From Symsagittifera roscoffensis (Eukaryota; Xenacoelomorpha; Acoela; Convolutidae), in the NCBI RefSeq assembly GCF_963678635.1, contig NC_087071.1:23698013-23762012 (forward strand): a DNA stretch of 64,000 bases. The letters run 5' to 3'. Of this stretch, positions 52,990-64,000 are shown one piece after another. Position 1 is the stretch's first letter. Every line of letters starts with the position of its first letter. The position numbers and the translations under genes were made by a program. The notes beneath the pieces are model-generated. The model did not search any database, was not told where the DNA came from, and worked only from the letters and a program-made list of their open reading frames with translations.

Positions 52990-53400
52990 ATCAGTCCCTT
53001 CTCAGTAGGCTTCCTTTAGATGTGGTCTGAAGTCATTCTCAAAATGGCATTTTATTATTATGCGCCCAAAACTATTCTTTGACAGGACTTCAAAACATTC
53101 GTAGACGTGATTTGATAATTTTCTACCACTTGGTCTTATGGTATTCTTTAAATTCGCTTAAAGATAAACTGAAACATGGGCTGAAGTAATTATTAGACGC
53201 GGTCTTCGATACACTTAGTCGAGTTATGAAGACATTTTGAGACGTTTTGTGAAAAAGGTTTTAGATTCGGCGGAAAACATTGTTAGACGGGATCTTAGGA
53301 CATTCTTTCTTAGACGTAGTCAGAGTTCCTAAACTTGGTCTAAAGGAGTTCTTAGAAAGGTTCTGCGAACATTGTCAACAAATCATTCCGAATTGGACTA
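52990..53400. repeat. Decayed short tandem repeats around TTAGACG-GGTCTT
   Basis: Words such as TTAGATGTGGTCT, GTAGACGTGATTT, TTAGACGCGGTCTT, TTAGACGGGATCTT and TTAGACGTAGTC recur at irregular 35-80 bp spacing. Confidence 0.45.
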
Positions 53401-54139
53401 AGGTCGTTAAGTGGTCACCTTGAGTTGAGCTGTTGAGAAGTAAAGATTGATTATCGCGGCCTTGAGCGGACAACTGCAGAAAACCAAGCAATCATTGACT
53501 TCTTGAAATCTGTGATATACAACTGCTCAAATTTTACATTTTGATTTCTACATTTGAGTTAGATTTTAAAAAATGATATCAAAACGGTAAGAAGAAGCTC
53601 GTTCAAATAACTCAATGAAAAAGATTGAGTCGTACTCATTGATTCGTACTCAGTAAAAACTTACAAGAATCAATAAAGCAAAATTGCCTGGTGTATTTTT
53701 TGATATTGAGATCCGGTCAAGTTTTTTTTGGCATAACTGGGAATACACTAAGATTAGGAATTATTCGAGCACTAATTCAATGGTGCTCAAAATAAACGTA
53801 AGTTATAGTCAGCTCAAAATTAGGATTGCTGAAACGCGAATTGTGCTGTTTTTGTGCATTCACAGCACTGATTTTCTATGGGCGATGAACCTAAAAAAAC
53901 ATAATCATTGCTCACTTCTATATAATGGCAGATTGCTTCAGAAAAAAAGCCAGCACGAAACAGCCAATTGTAAATCTGAAAACGGCGGTGCCAAAGGGCA
54001 AAGTATTTGAAAATTTTAAAAGCCTTAAATAATTAGTAGATCGAGAAATCTGAAAACCTCAAAAGATCTCACTCTGTTAATTATTTTGCAACGCCGGCAA
54101 GTACTAGAAAAAATGTGAGATATTTGTTTTTGTACATAA

Positions 54140-54385
54140 ATTTTCTACCTAGATTTTGATCAAAATTGCGTTTTATCAGAGCAAAATCAGTTAAGAAAAT
54201 CTGTTGATTGCTGTAAATATTTAGGTATTTTGATTGACAAATTTTTTTTTCAAGCATGCTGAAAAAAAATGTTAAAAAATAGCAAAGCTCTGTGGTTTTG
54301 CTTACTACGAGGCTACACATTATAATTTAAAAGAACGAAGGTTTTTTTATAATCCTTAAGTTAGATGTGTAATTCAATTTGATTT
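54140..54385 (+). pseudogene. LINE RT C-terminal fragment
   Basis: The + strand frame reads VDCCKYLGILIDK and later KIAKLCGFAYY, the KYLGVLID segment that follows the catalytic palm in non-LTR RTs. Truncated at both ends; a TIR repeat starts directly after it at 54,388. Confidence 0.5.
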
Positions 54386-54387
54386 AT

Positions 54388-54887
54388 TGTTCCGACTTTC
54401 GATACAAAAGTAACGGAATATTTGTGCTCGGGTTGGGTTTTTTTTTCTTCAAACAAATTTCGACCTTTTAACTAGCCATTTTTGACGGCGGAATTTTTTA
54501 GTATCATTCGAAAGCTATTGTTATCCTGAGCTTAAATTTGAAAAAATATTTCACGTACGACATTTTTTCGTAAAGTTATGGGGGTTTAAAGATTGCCATT
54601 TTGGCCAATTTGGGACAATTAACGCTCGATATATTTCGCTCTATTAACGCGTAAGCGGAGATTTAATCCGTCTTAGGAATCGTTCCAAGTTGGTGGGTGA
54701 ACAAAAGCTTATTTGCCATAATTTATTTGTTACAATGAGCGAAATCTATCATTTTTTTGTACTTAATATGGCGTGTGGGGAGATGATTTTCATTACAAAT
54801 TTCAAATTTTATAAAGAACAAATTTTCATTTAATTTTTATTTTTTTTGTGATTACTGCTCCATAAACCTCAAAAGACAGTCGGAACA
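54388..54887. mobile_element. 500-bp TIR repeat, family copy A
   Basis: Starts TGTTCCGACTTTC and ends AGTCGGAACA, a 10-bp inverted repeat. The interior includes AACTAGCCATTTTTGACGG and CTATTAACGCGTAAGCGG. A TTCAGGGG-CCCTGATACGAGCAGTC tail follows. No coding. Confidence 0.65.
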
Positions 54888-55685
54888 TTCAGGGGTTCGC
54901 CCTGATACGAGCAGTCTTGTTGGTATATAGTTGCACATACAAAATTTATTTACAATAAGTAAAAATAATAAGTAGAGCAATATTTTTCAATCAAAAATTT
55001 GAATCTGCACGTGTTATCATGTTTTCGAAATATCTTGCACTGAACCCCGTTCAAGTCAATGCAAGACGAAAACAGCATGAGAAAAAATGATATTGAATCA
55101 GGAACAAATGCATATCAAAAATGTAAAAGAGGCCATTTTGCCATCTATTTTTTGTCGGACTAAATATTTGAAGAAACGTTTATTAATAGCATACATTTTT
55201 TGCATAAAAGCTTGCTTGTGCTCGTAAACCTTGACAAAATGGATTTTACAGACTGCTAAAACTTTGGCAAACATGTTTTGCAACTAGCTGTATACGATAA
55301 TCAAACAAAAATTTATTTGTTTTTGATCTAAGGTTCACTCTTTTTGAGCTCGAGGCCCTACTTTGAAATGATTTAAAATTTTTCTGCTACATCGACGTGA
55401 CATATAACAAAAACGGCCCTTTCGGTTTGTGAAACTTTCTTACTTTGAAAACAGGCGGTAATCATTCTCAGCATTTGCTTAAAAAATACGTCATTTTTGA
55501 TTGAGACATTGCTTGATTGAGAAATGGGGTAGTAGTTTTCTCAAATGGTCCATCGGAAAAGAACGACCTTTCGACGGATTGGATAATCATTTGAAAATGA
55601 ATCGCGTAGATTTGGGGGAAAAATTAACGCGTATGAACAGCGTATTGACTCATTTGCCAACCGGCATCCAGTTCCAAGCGTTAAT
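54888..55685. other. Intergenic, nothing recognised
   Basis: AT-rich. Begins with the palindromic TCAGGGG/CCCTGA tail of copy A. Confidence 0.4.
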
Positions 55686-56610
55686 AATCGATTATATTAC
55701 GATTTTAGTACCAGTCTCACTAAAATTGCGAAATAATCGATTTTAATCAATTAATAATCAATTATAATCTCTCTTTTTAAAATCAAAATATAATTAATTA
55801 TAATCCATTATAATCGATTATAATCGATTATTTTTTCGTCTATTTTTCGACACAATTATAATCGATTATAATTGATTATAATCCATTTTTTTATTCAAAT
55901 TTCTATTTCATTAGTTTTGCACAAAAATCCGTTAAATCGATTATGATCGATTATAATCCCTTTTGTTTGTCCATTTTTGTCTTCGAAGTTGCATCTAAAA
56001 TGTTTATATTTTATGCTTTTTGTGGACGTTGGTTCCAATAAAAAATGAGAAAAATATTTTTAAATTTTTCCAATTAGTTCAAATTTGTAAGTTTTTTTTC
56101 ATTTCTTCCCCAATAGAGTTGTTTTGCGATGCACATAGTAAGTTTTTTTGGACACCAAAACATCAGCAAATTGATTTAGTTTCATGATCGATTCGGAAAA
56201 TTTATTTTTCATCTACCGCGAGAACCTTTCCACTCACATGAAAGGATCTCTATGAAACTTTTGTTTCGTGGTAAAACTTTGTGTTCAGATGAACCAAAGT
56301 GTTCAAGAGATCTCTCTTTTAGAGATTTTCTTATTGACACAAAAATAATAACCCAAAAGATATAATTCGAAAAAAGAAAAATTTTGGCAAATTAAGAGAT
56401 TATAATCGATTATAATTGATTTTAAGGGTTTTTAGTAAGAACTATAATCAATTATAATCAATTATAATCGATTATAAAATATTATAATCTCATGGAAAAT
56501 ATCAAGATTATAATCAATTATAAATATCTTAAAGACCTAATTTTGGTAATTATAATCGATTATAATTGTCAAAAAATCATCATAATAATCCGTTATAATC
56601 GATTATTTAC
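55686..56610. repeat. Arrays of the 10-bp palindrome TAATCGATTA
   Basis: Dense runs at 55,686-55,960 and 56,396-56,610 with the unit TAATCGATTA and its variants TAATCCATTA, TAATCAATTA and TAATTGATTA, often abutted head to tail. A repeat-free stretch separates them. Confidence 0.9.
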
Positions 56611-56731
56611 GCCTAAACTTGGATGCGGGAATGCTCAACCCGTTAATTGTATATGTTCATCTGGATTTGCATTTTTGGTGTTTTTAAATTTAGATGAGAG
56701 AAACACTCATTTCTGGCATTGTGGTATAAGT

Positions 56732-56933
56732 TTACTGCCTATCTGTCTTCATAGCCCGACATAAGGCCACAACCATTTTCTCCTTCACTTTTTCGTCTGT
56801 TATCACAATCGGTTTGCTGCCCCTCACAAATGTTTCTCTCCACGTGAATCTGTACTTGTCTTTGTCTCTGCTGAAGGCATCTGTCATACCGGTCTCCAGG
56901 TCGAATTCAACACAAACACCGCCACAAACTCCC
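56732..56933 (-). CDS. Unrecognised gene, terminal exon
   Basis: On the - strand the acceptor ATTTCAG is followed by an open frame of 66 residues and TAA (56732-56734). It begins GVCGGVCVEFDLETG and ends LCRAMKTDRQ, with a basic middle (FSRDKDKYRFTWRETFVRG). The split codon CG|G joins it in frame to the exon at 57138-57552. The composition is clearly protein-like and richer in GC than its surroundings. I do not recognise the family. Confidence 0.6.
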
Positions 56934-57137
56934 CTGAAATGTCATAACTTTGAACTCATGTTTGGCTTATTTTTTGGAGGTTTCTGGAAAATTTCCACGT
57001 CAATTGGGCTACAGGTTTGATCACAATTTTTTGGAATTCCGAAGTGACAAAAAAGGCACAAATAATACTGCATCAGCTACTTAGTCTGGAAAAAAATCGG
57101 TCACAAAATTTAAAATTTCACAATATAAGTTTTTTAC

Positions 57138-57552
57138 CGAATAATATTCATTCTGTGATCCATTGCGACCTTTGAAAAAAGCCTCGAAAAGCCGTCATTT
57201 GGAAATCCAAAAGAGATTTCATCGCCAAAATCTGAGTATGGTTTGTCTGCAAGTTTGCTATTCAACCATTTTGTCAACAAGGAATTGATTGCGTCATTGT
57301 TGAATGTTATGTCATCAACTTTGTTCACAGCAGTTATGTCATTTTGATCAAGTGTCGAAGCCAATTCGAAATGTTTCCCAAGTTCTTCAGTCCAGACATT
57401 TTCAGAGTCCACTTTCGGTAGTTTTCGACGATTGCAAACTGGACAAAATCTGGATAGATTTTTCCGGTCATCCAACTTAGTAAGAGCCTCAGTGAAAATA
57501 TCCAGGAGCTTCACGCGAGGATGAGGTGTTCTTTTCAAGTTTATAAAAATAT
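57138..57552 (-). CDS. Unrecognised gene, penultimate exon
   Basis: About 138 codons on the - strand from acceptor GGAAAACAG (weak pyrimidine tract) to donor ATTCG|GTAAAA. Contains KRTPHPRVKLLDIF, a single Cys pair FCPVCNRRK, and an acidic segment. It ends MNIIR with phase 2 and joins the terminal exon. Upstream exons were not found; they may lie between 57.6 and 61.5 kb or not be recognisable. A start at the ATG at 57,610 in the same frame is an alternative. Confidence 0.5.
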
Positions 57553-57849
57553 CTGTTTTCCAAAAACTCTCTTCATGAAAAAATAATTGCAGATGTTTAA
57601 GGAATAACAAGGAGCTTCACTGATTAAAAATTTTCAACTCGGAACGATGTTGACTACTCAGCCTTAGATGGATCTTTTTCGAATCAGTACTCATTTTTAA
57701 ATATGGTCGCGCCATTTTTAACGAGTTTCATTCAAAAAGCTTGACATACACGAAACCCGCTCAACTACCAAATCCATACAAAAAAACAACCGCACAGACC
57801 GTGCATGTATCTTAATCAATTATATTGTCATGTTTTAGTCAATATCTAC

Positions 57850-57960
57850 AAAACTACAAAATAACTGATTATAATTCATTAAGAATAGATTACAATCCTA
57901 ACTTTTTTCAGGTCAATATAATCCATTAGAATCAATTATAATCAATTAAAATGGATTTTG
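57850..57960. repeat. Small TAATC-ATTA palindrome cluster
   Basis: Variants of TAATCGATTA, more diverged than in the 55.7-56.6 kb arrays. Confidence 0.6.
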
Positions 57961-58129
57961 TTTATGAAATTGATAATTTTGCCTTAAAAGTATCTCTTTT
58001 CCGGTTTAATGCAGTTTACGCTGAAACGTTTCATAAATTTATAAGGTTCACGTTGTATTTCAATTCAAGGCAGCTTTTCATTTTATTTTTTTAAAGCACA
58101 ATCGAATTTCCCCTAACCCAACCCCTCCG

Positions 58130-58325
58130 TCGCCTAAGTAGGGGAGGGGGGTGGGTGTGTTTAACAGTTGAACGGGAGGGGGCTGGGGTGGTTGTAATTG
58201 AACGGAATTTTGTCGCGTTGTCTTTTTGTGTCCATTTGGTGTTTTCCGTGCCCCCTGCTGTTTAACCTACTGAGGGAGGGCGAAGGGGGAATTAATGTGT
58301 GGGGGGGGCGGGGGCGGGTAGTGTT
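58130..58325 (+). other. G-rich tract with quadruplex potential
   Basis: Several runs of three or more G within short spacing (AGGGGAGGGGGGTGGG near 58,140; GGGAGGGGGCTGGGG near 58,173; GGGGGGGGCGGGGGCGGG near 58,303). Stands out in AT-rich DNA. Function unknown. Confidence 0.6.
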
Positions 58326-58407
58326 AGTTGAACTTATTTTAGTTTACACCTTATTGGCTTGTTTAGGTCTTTTTACTTATTTCGCCCAAAATGATGAAAA
58401 CAAATAA

Positions 58408-59939
58408 AAATTTCAAATCAAACAAAATATTCAGTTTCAACTTATTATTACATAAGTTTCACAAAGCAAATAAAGAAAGTTTATGGTGCCGGCCAAATGT
58501 CGGCAATTTTGTTTGATGATTTGAGCAAATGGATTGCGGTTATTCACAATTTGTCTCTCTCCGGAGGCTATTTTTATGCGCGAAGGACCAAATGGGCGAA
58601 AAAACTCGTGGTCGAAGGACCGAAAACAAAGTTAGGCGAAAGTCAATTTTTAAAAAGAATCAATTGCCATTCAATTAAAATGAAATAAAAGAAGCAATAT
58701 TTTGCTTCTTTCATAACGAAACCCTTGACATATAAAGTTTGTTCCAATTCGCGGGCGGTCAGTGACAATTTGAAAATTTTGCACATTTCTTCCGTTTTAT
58801 ATTCAGCCAACATCAATATTCAGTCCGTGGAAATGTTTACTTTCTTTTCAAATTTTAAATTACTGAATTCTGATTGGCTGATTTTAATTTTCGCGCATGA
58901 GGGATTCCACCTCCCTCTCCACATAAATTCGCAAAGACACGAGTCCATTTGTGATCTGGCGGTCCCGCACTGACGCTTATTTTCTCGTTTTGGCATTTCG
59001 TCATTTTGATTCGATTGATTGAGTTCGTGTGGCAGAAAGAAAATGAGTCGAAAAAATTTTGGCTATGATTTACCCTTTCATGGTGATACCCTTCTTTAAT
59101 GATATCACTATAAGCTTTCCATTCTTTTGAGCTAACAAGCGTACCAGGTCGTATTGACTGACAAAAAATAAGGATAAGTATTGAGGCGCTGCGATCAGAA
59201 ACAGCATAAAGAAGTTTTTCCTTAGTTTCTTGACAATAACCGCGAAAAACTTATTGTTCGGGGTAAATCCAGCTAATATTACTTTTTTGTTGCAAAAATA
59301 AACTTTCATCGATTTCGACAATTACCCCCCCCCCCCCCAAATAATCGTAGGTCGCTCTAAAAGAGCCATCGCACAAATTTCTCGCTTGCAGGAATTCCAA
59401 TTAACGGATGATTTTCCACTGATTTCGAGTTCTTTTTTTTTTGCAAAATTTCGCTTTTGAGAGTTCATAATCCCAGGCATAGATAAAGAAAGATATATCA
59501 TCAATCGATAAATTAGTATTTTTTTTTAAAATGTTTTTTTTTTCGCAAACCATGGGCCTCATTACAATCGTTTTTTTTTGACATCGCCTTCTAGAATTTT
59601 TCTCTGAAAGCTGTAATTTAATCTCGTGTCCCTTCGAACAAATCCGAGGGTTACTCAAAATTTTATTCCGCTGAAGCCATTCAACGGAATTTTTAACAGG
59701 GCAAAGTTTGATAAAAGATTTGAAATTAATTAGTTTATTAGACAAAATTTGTATATTTTTGGTCATTTTGGCTTACTTTTGTAACTGCTCAAAAATCAAT
59801 GACTTATTTTAGCGTGCGGCTTCAATTTGATTGGCCGAAATTGACCAATCTTATTCGAGCAGCACACCAACTGTTCTGGTTTTATTTCAAGTTGCTGAAA
59901 TATTGATTTTGGGCGGAGTAAGTAGTAAGATCCGCTTGT
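58408..59939. other. Intergenic, nothing recognised
   Basis: Contains a (C)14 run at 59325-59338 and only short frames. Confidence 0.45.
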
Positions 59940-60421
59940 TGTTCCGACTTTCGAAGAAATTGCAGAATAACTATGCTTGGTGTAGTTTTTTTTATTCAGT
60001 CAAAAAAGCGTTTTTTATTCAGTCAACATCGACTTGTTAACAAAGCGTTTTTGACGGATTTTTTTAAACCATCTGAGAGATCTTGTAACTCTAAGCTCAA
60101 TTGAAAAAAAAATGTATCGCATGTTAACGTTTTTTGTCAAGTTACGGGCATTTAAAAATTACTAATTTGGCCAAACTCAGATAAATGAAGGGCGATATAT
60201 TGCATACTAATAACACGCGTAAGGAGCAAAATATTGCGTTCCAAATTGAATTGAGGCCAGTAATTTAACCCTGTTATCACAAAACGAGACGCTGAAAAAA
60301 CCCTTAGAATTTAACATACCGTGTGGGAAAAAAATGAAGAAAAAGTGAAAAAAATAATTTTTTTTCCAATTATTCAGCCAAAAAAAAATTTTTGATAATG
60401 ATTTCAAGTGCAGTCTGAACA
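59940..60421. mobile_element. TIR repeat, family copy B
   Basis: Starts TGTTCCGACTTTCG, ends AGTCTGAACA. Two TTCAGGG-CTTTGCCCTGATA-type hairpin tails follow, at 60,421 and 60,466. The interior is more diverged from A than C is. Confidence 0.6.
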
Positions 60422-60559
60422 TTCAGGGCTTTGCCCTGATATACAAGCAGAAGTCAGTCGGAACTTTCAGGGCTTTGCATTGATATAAAAGTAGTCTTAT
60501 AAATACTGTAACTAGTAGAAAGTTTTTGCCAGTTTTCTGCAAAAATTACCGTAATTAGT

Positions 60560-60740
60560 ACTAAAATAAACTGGATTATAATCAATAATAAAGGATCATA
60601 ATGGGTTTCTGTTTCAAAAACAATCAGTTATGATCAATTTCAGTTCAAATAATCAATTTCAGTGCCAAAAACAGCGGATTTTTGTATGTGTTAATTGATT
60701 ATAATGGATTTTCTCCCCAAAGTATTTGATTAGCTTGAAA
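60560..60740. repeat. Diverged TAATC/ATTA palindrome patch
   Basis: Words such as TTATAATCAATAATAAAGG and TTAATTGATTATAATGG between TIR copies B and C. Confidence 0.5.
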
Positions 60741-60915
60741 ATATTATCGATTTCGTTGGTCTAAAGTTTACAACAGTAACCGATCAAAATGGATTTTTTT
60801 GTCTCAGAATTCTTTTATAGTGTATTAAAATATCTTAAACTCACAAAGACAGGCGCTCATAAAACATAACTTCCTGCTTGGTGTGCTTTTACTTTTATCT
60901 GTAATATCTGTTTTT

Positions 60916-61409
60916 TGTTCCGACTTCTGATACGAAAGTAACGGAATATTTGTGCTCGGGGTGGTTTTTTTTCTTCAGACGAAATTCGACTTTTCAACTA
61001 GCCATTTTTGACGGAATTTTTTATATCATTCAAATGGTATTGTTGTCCTGAGCTTAAACTTGAAAAGATTTTTAAGCTGTGATCATTTTTCGTACAGTTA
61101 TGGGGCTTTAAATATTACCATTTCAGCCAATTTGGGTGAATTAACTCGTGATATATTTTGCACTATTAACGCGTAAGCGGAAATTTAATCCGTCTTATAA
61201 AAAAAGTTCCAAATTGGTTGAAGGAAGTTTATTTGCCATAAATGATTTGTTACTAGGAGTGAAATCTATCACTTTGTAGTTTATATGGCGTGTGGGAAGC
61301 TGATTTTCACAAAAAATCTCATATTAAAAAAATTGGTTTTATTTTTTTTATTACATTTAAGATTTTCATGTTATTACTGCTCAATAGACCTCACAAGGCA
61401 GTCCAAATA
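60916..61409. mobile_element. TIR repeat, family copy C
   Basis: Starts TGTTCCGACTTCTGATACG and ends with a decayed AGTCCAAATA. It shares long stretches with copy A (AAAGTAACGGAATATTTGTG, ATTAACGCGTAAGCGGA, ATATGGCGTGTGGG). Confidence 0.65.
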
Positions 61410-61557
61410 TCCAGGACTTTTATCTGATACGAGCCGTCATTTTTACTTTAAGCACCCATCGAAACACTCGAATTGCTTTCTTTGACTTCTAGCTGTTTCA
61501 AGAAGTCTGATATGAGACAAGCAAAAACTGTATTTAGGAAAATTTTCATCTACTTAA

Positions 61558-61731
61558 CTATCTCCCCCCTTCTTGAAAAGGGTGGAGATTGTTAAGTAGA
61601 TCCATTAAAGGTTTAGCTCGATCTTTCACCTCATCCCGGGAGTAAGCGGCACAAATTTGTTCCTTGGCTGGGATAACGTCGAGCGCTTGTTCTAGTAGAT
61701 CTACTTCGTGCTGTAGTTCCTCGTCTTTTCT
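61558..61731 (-). CDS. Small two-exon gene, exon 2 with stop
   Basis: - strand acceptor GTTTTTTAG, then 57 codons and TAG (61558-61560). Phase 0, matching exon 1. The text RKDEELQHEVDLLEQALDVI is a clear amphipathic helix or coiled coil, followed by KPLMDLLNNLHPF. Not recognised. No AATAAA seen close downstream, where TIR copy C begins within about 150 bp. Confidence 0.55.
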   Translation of the reverse strand, partial: RKDEELQHEVDLLEQALDVIPAKEQICAAYSRDEVKDRAKPLMDLLNNLHPFQEGGR

Positions 61732-62514
61732 CTAAAAAACATTTGGCCTTATTGTAATTGTCCCACCGTTGGAACAATTAAGTCTTCGCCCTGGTATACC
61801 ATCAGTTTTGATGTTCGTTAGTTGTGAATCAGCTTTACTGCCGAATTGTACTGTAGATTATGGTCAAACGTCTCAATTTAAGATAGTTTGAAGTTTTTGC
61901 ATCCTGAAATTTACGAAGAAAATTGCGCTTACCAGATCTTTGTTATCAAATATCCAAAACTAAAAGCATTTTACTCCTGTTCTTTTTGAAAACTCTTGTT
62001 TGAATACATGTTCTCTTCATATCTTATGCTTTGAAACTGTGCTCGTGCGCAAAAACGCTAAATTATTTCAAGGAAAAAAAATCAGAAATAAAAAACCCGA
62101 GCCCCAAAGACTAAAATTTATCCTAAAAACGCCAAAGACGCTAAAACAACTGTTCAAAATTATCACAAAAATAAACCCATAACTCATCTGCCGGTTCTTT
62201 TGCATCACACCCAATTTGGCACCCAATTTGGAGTTTTTTTTCTGAAAAGGCTTTGGTACCAATCTACACCAAAATTGAGAGTGAGATCTTACGCCAAAAT
62301 ACGCAGCTTTTTCGTCATAATCTCTCAAAAAAATCGCAGAATCATTTCTCGCCCGTTTCTCCAAAAATGCGCGAATAGTGTCATTATGGTTTATTGGGAA
62401 AGCTCAAAAAAATCAGTTTGGACGAACTTAAATGAAGATTGCAAATGTTTGTGAAGTTTTGAAAATTCGCCACTCGATATAGCCGTAGATTTACACCTGA
62501 GAGAACATACTTAC

Positions 62515-62682
62515 TGATTTAGGCGAGTTTGCTTCGGCATCTGAATCTGCATTAACTGATGCTGATTCGTTGGTTGTAAAATGGTCTTCATTTTTGTCAG
62601 AATGTTTCTCTTCAACTCGATTTGTTGCTTCTAAACTTTTATCGGTCGCTTCTGTGGTTTCCTTTGGGGCTACGGTAGTCAT
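62515..62682 (-). CDS. Small two-exon gene, exon 1 with start
   Basis: ATG at 62680-62682 in the context TTAAAATGA (A at -3), then 56 codons to a strong donor TCA|GTAAGTATG. The product MTTVAPKETTEATDK... is Thr/Glu/Asp/Ser-rich and probably disordered. Together with exon 2 it makes a 113-aa acidic protein with a C-terminal helix. The 785-bp intron is otherwise empty. Identity unknown. Confidence 0.6.
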
Positions 62683-64000
62683 TTTAACGCGAATTTTGAG
62701 TTTTAAAATTGATTGCCAGTTTTAATAATATGAAAATTAAACTTGATTTTTTTAATCGAAATTTATCTGAGTAATTTAAAAGTTGGGCGTTTTTAAGGTG
62801 ATTAAAACCAATTCGAGTTTTGATTCAAGTAATCGTTTTTGATATTATCTTTTGATATCATCTTTTGATATTAGAGTTAAACTGAAATTCAAACCATATT
62901 TTTGGTGAAAAGTTAGAAAACTAAAAGCCTTTTTATCGCTTTGGCTTACCAGTTTATGCGTTTGTTGCCTTTTTAAGACTCGCACTATTGAGATTTATTG
63001 AGAGTTTCAATATATTCAAAAATGACGTTTAACACATGCTTTCAAAAAGTTTTTAGGCCACTTTGAAGTTCAATATGTTACAAAAAAATTAAACAGTTTG
63101 TTTTCCTAAAAACAACAGTATATTGTTTTAGTTTCAGTGTTTTCGCACCACTGACTCAAAAATATTCACTTTTAACTATTTTTTATCAAAATACTGATTA
63201 CTAATTTTAGTTTCCTTAACAGTTGGAAGCTTTTGTAAACCAAACACTTATTCTTTGGTTTTGAGCTGGCCCGTGTCGAGGAGCTCGAGTTATCTTTCAA
63301 AATTTCATCAGCTTTCAACAAATTTGAAATGCCTAAGAAAAATATAATCCGATAACAGCTGTACCCGTGTCCAATCATTCATAAAAGTTATCAATGAATA
63401 CTTTAGAGTAGATCTGTCTTTTCTAAGGTATTGAACAGTCCAAACACATGATTATATGTCCTCCTGAAACTGTTTGATAGCTCTGCAGCTGATCAACCGA
63501 ATTTAGAGTTTTCAAAAAATATTGGATGGAGTTTTCAAGATATCAGGATTTTTCGAAGATTCTTCAAGATCATTAAAGATATACGAGAATTTTTTTTAAA
63601 ACATTGATGCAAAATTTTTAGATATACACTTTAATTAAGCATATTAGAAGCAACAACAAGGTCTTAACCAAATTCCACAGGAAAGCTAAAAATCATCAGT
63701 AAGTTTCAAGTTTTCTAGCAAAATTGAAACTTGTATTGACGGTTTTCTGATAGTTCATGTTCGCAATGCTCATTTCAATGCTGACATTTTCATGAAACTT
63801 TCTTGACAAAAAACGATACTTTTTTGTTATTTCTGTAATTTACATGAGCTAAATTTGATTAGTTAACTAATGCTAAAGCAGTCAAAGGAAAATTTTTGAA
63901 GTTTATTATAAATAAAGAATTTTAATCTGATTTTTATTTGCTAGTTCGCACAATTTCATTATTTTTTGACTCTGTTATAATCACAATTAGCTTGCTTTGT
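62683..64000. other. Right edge: upstream of the small gene, one weak exon candidate
   Basis: No recognised gene. On the - strand 63332-63241 has a good acceptor (ATATTTTTCTTAG) and a fair donor (TTTG|GTTTAC) around a Ser/Lys-rich frame (NSSSSTRASSKPKNK); it could be an exon of another gene. TTTTGATATCATC is repeated near 62,840-62,870. Confidence 0.3.

Larger units (their letters stand above)
50457..54130. other. Intergenic DNA after the ITIH-like gene
   Basis: No gene recognised; small frames are scattered and without family features. Two decayed repeat tracts are listed separately. Confidence 0.5.

Noticed and set aside
1-64000. CRISPR arrays, bacterial operons, phage features
   Set aside because: No regular repeat-spacer pattern; the DNA is clearly eukaryotic, with introns and retroelements.

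Overview
The window is a transposon-rich, AT-rich stretch of an invertebrate animal genome. The evidence is spliced genes with canonical GT-AG introns, an inter-alpha-trypsin-inhibitor heavy-chain (ITIH)-like gene, Penelope-like, LINE, Ty3/gypsy, MULE and hAT-type elements, and no bacterial gene organisation. I cannot name the species.

Host genes. (1) An ITIH-like gene on the + strand runs from its von Willebrand A (VWA) domain at 11,245 to its stop codon at 50,438. I reconstructed six exons (11,245-11,422; 25,316-25,637; 27,102-27,313; 47,863-48,060; 49,394-49,813; 50,194-50,438). The intron phases agree at every junction. The introns of 13.9 and 20.5 kb are filled with mobile DNA, and the 5' exons lie outside the window or were not found. 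(2) Two exons of an unrecognised gene lie on the - strand (57,552-57,138 and 56,933-56,732, the latter ending in a stop). (3) A small two-exon gene on the - strand (62,682-62,515 and 61,731-61,558) would encode 113 aa.

Layout. 1-5.7 kb: a Ty3/gypsy-type retrotransposon on the - strand, cut by the window edge, with two in-frame stops. 6.4-9.5 kb: a scatter of CCCCTCCGGATT motifs. 9.5-10.7 kb: a Penelope-like element whose 3' part is + and whose reverse transcriptase (RT) part is inverted and carries a PHD-like finger. 11.7-13.1 kb: a dead FLYWCH/MULE transposase. 14.3-17.5 kb: a dead LINE, whose RT end and downstream DNA are tandemly duplicated (3.2 kb, about 99.7% identical by eye) to 22.8 kb. 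27.8-46.7 kb: the LTR element described next. 48.9 kb: a 406-bp hAT-type MITE. 54-61 kb: three copies of a roughly 0.5-kb TIR repeat and arrays of the palindrome TAATCGATTA.

The most notable object is a young, complete, 18.9-kb retrovirus-like LTR element (27,785-46,685) inserted in sense orientation in an ITIH intron. Its two 408-bp LTRs differ at one base and it is flanked by a CTAT target duplication. It has a 1.25-kb leader, a small basic ORF, one 2,740-codon gag-pol frame, a 62-aa two-transmembrane protein, a 378-codon frame with no AUG, an 872-aa envelope-like glycoprotein, two further unrecognised ORFs of 488 and 108 aa, and a near-consensus 79-nt intron two bases after the last stop. 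It is two to three times the usual size of Ty3/gypsy elements, and most of its accessory genes match nothing I recognise.
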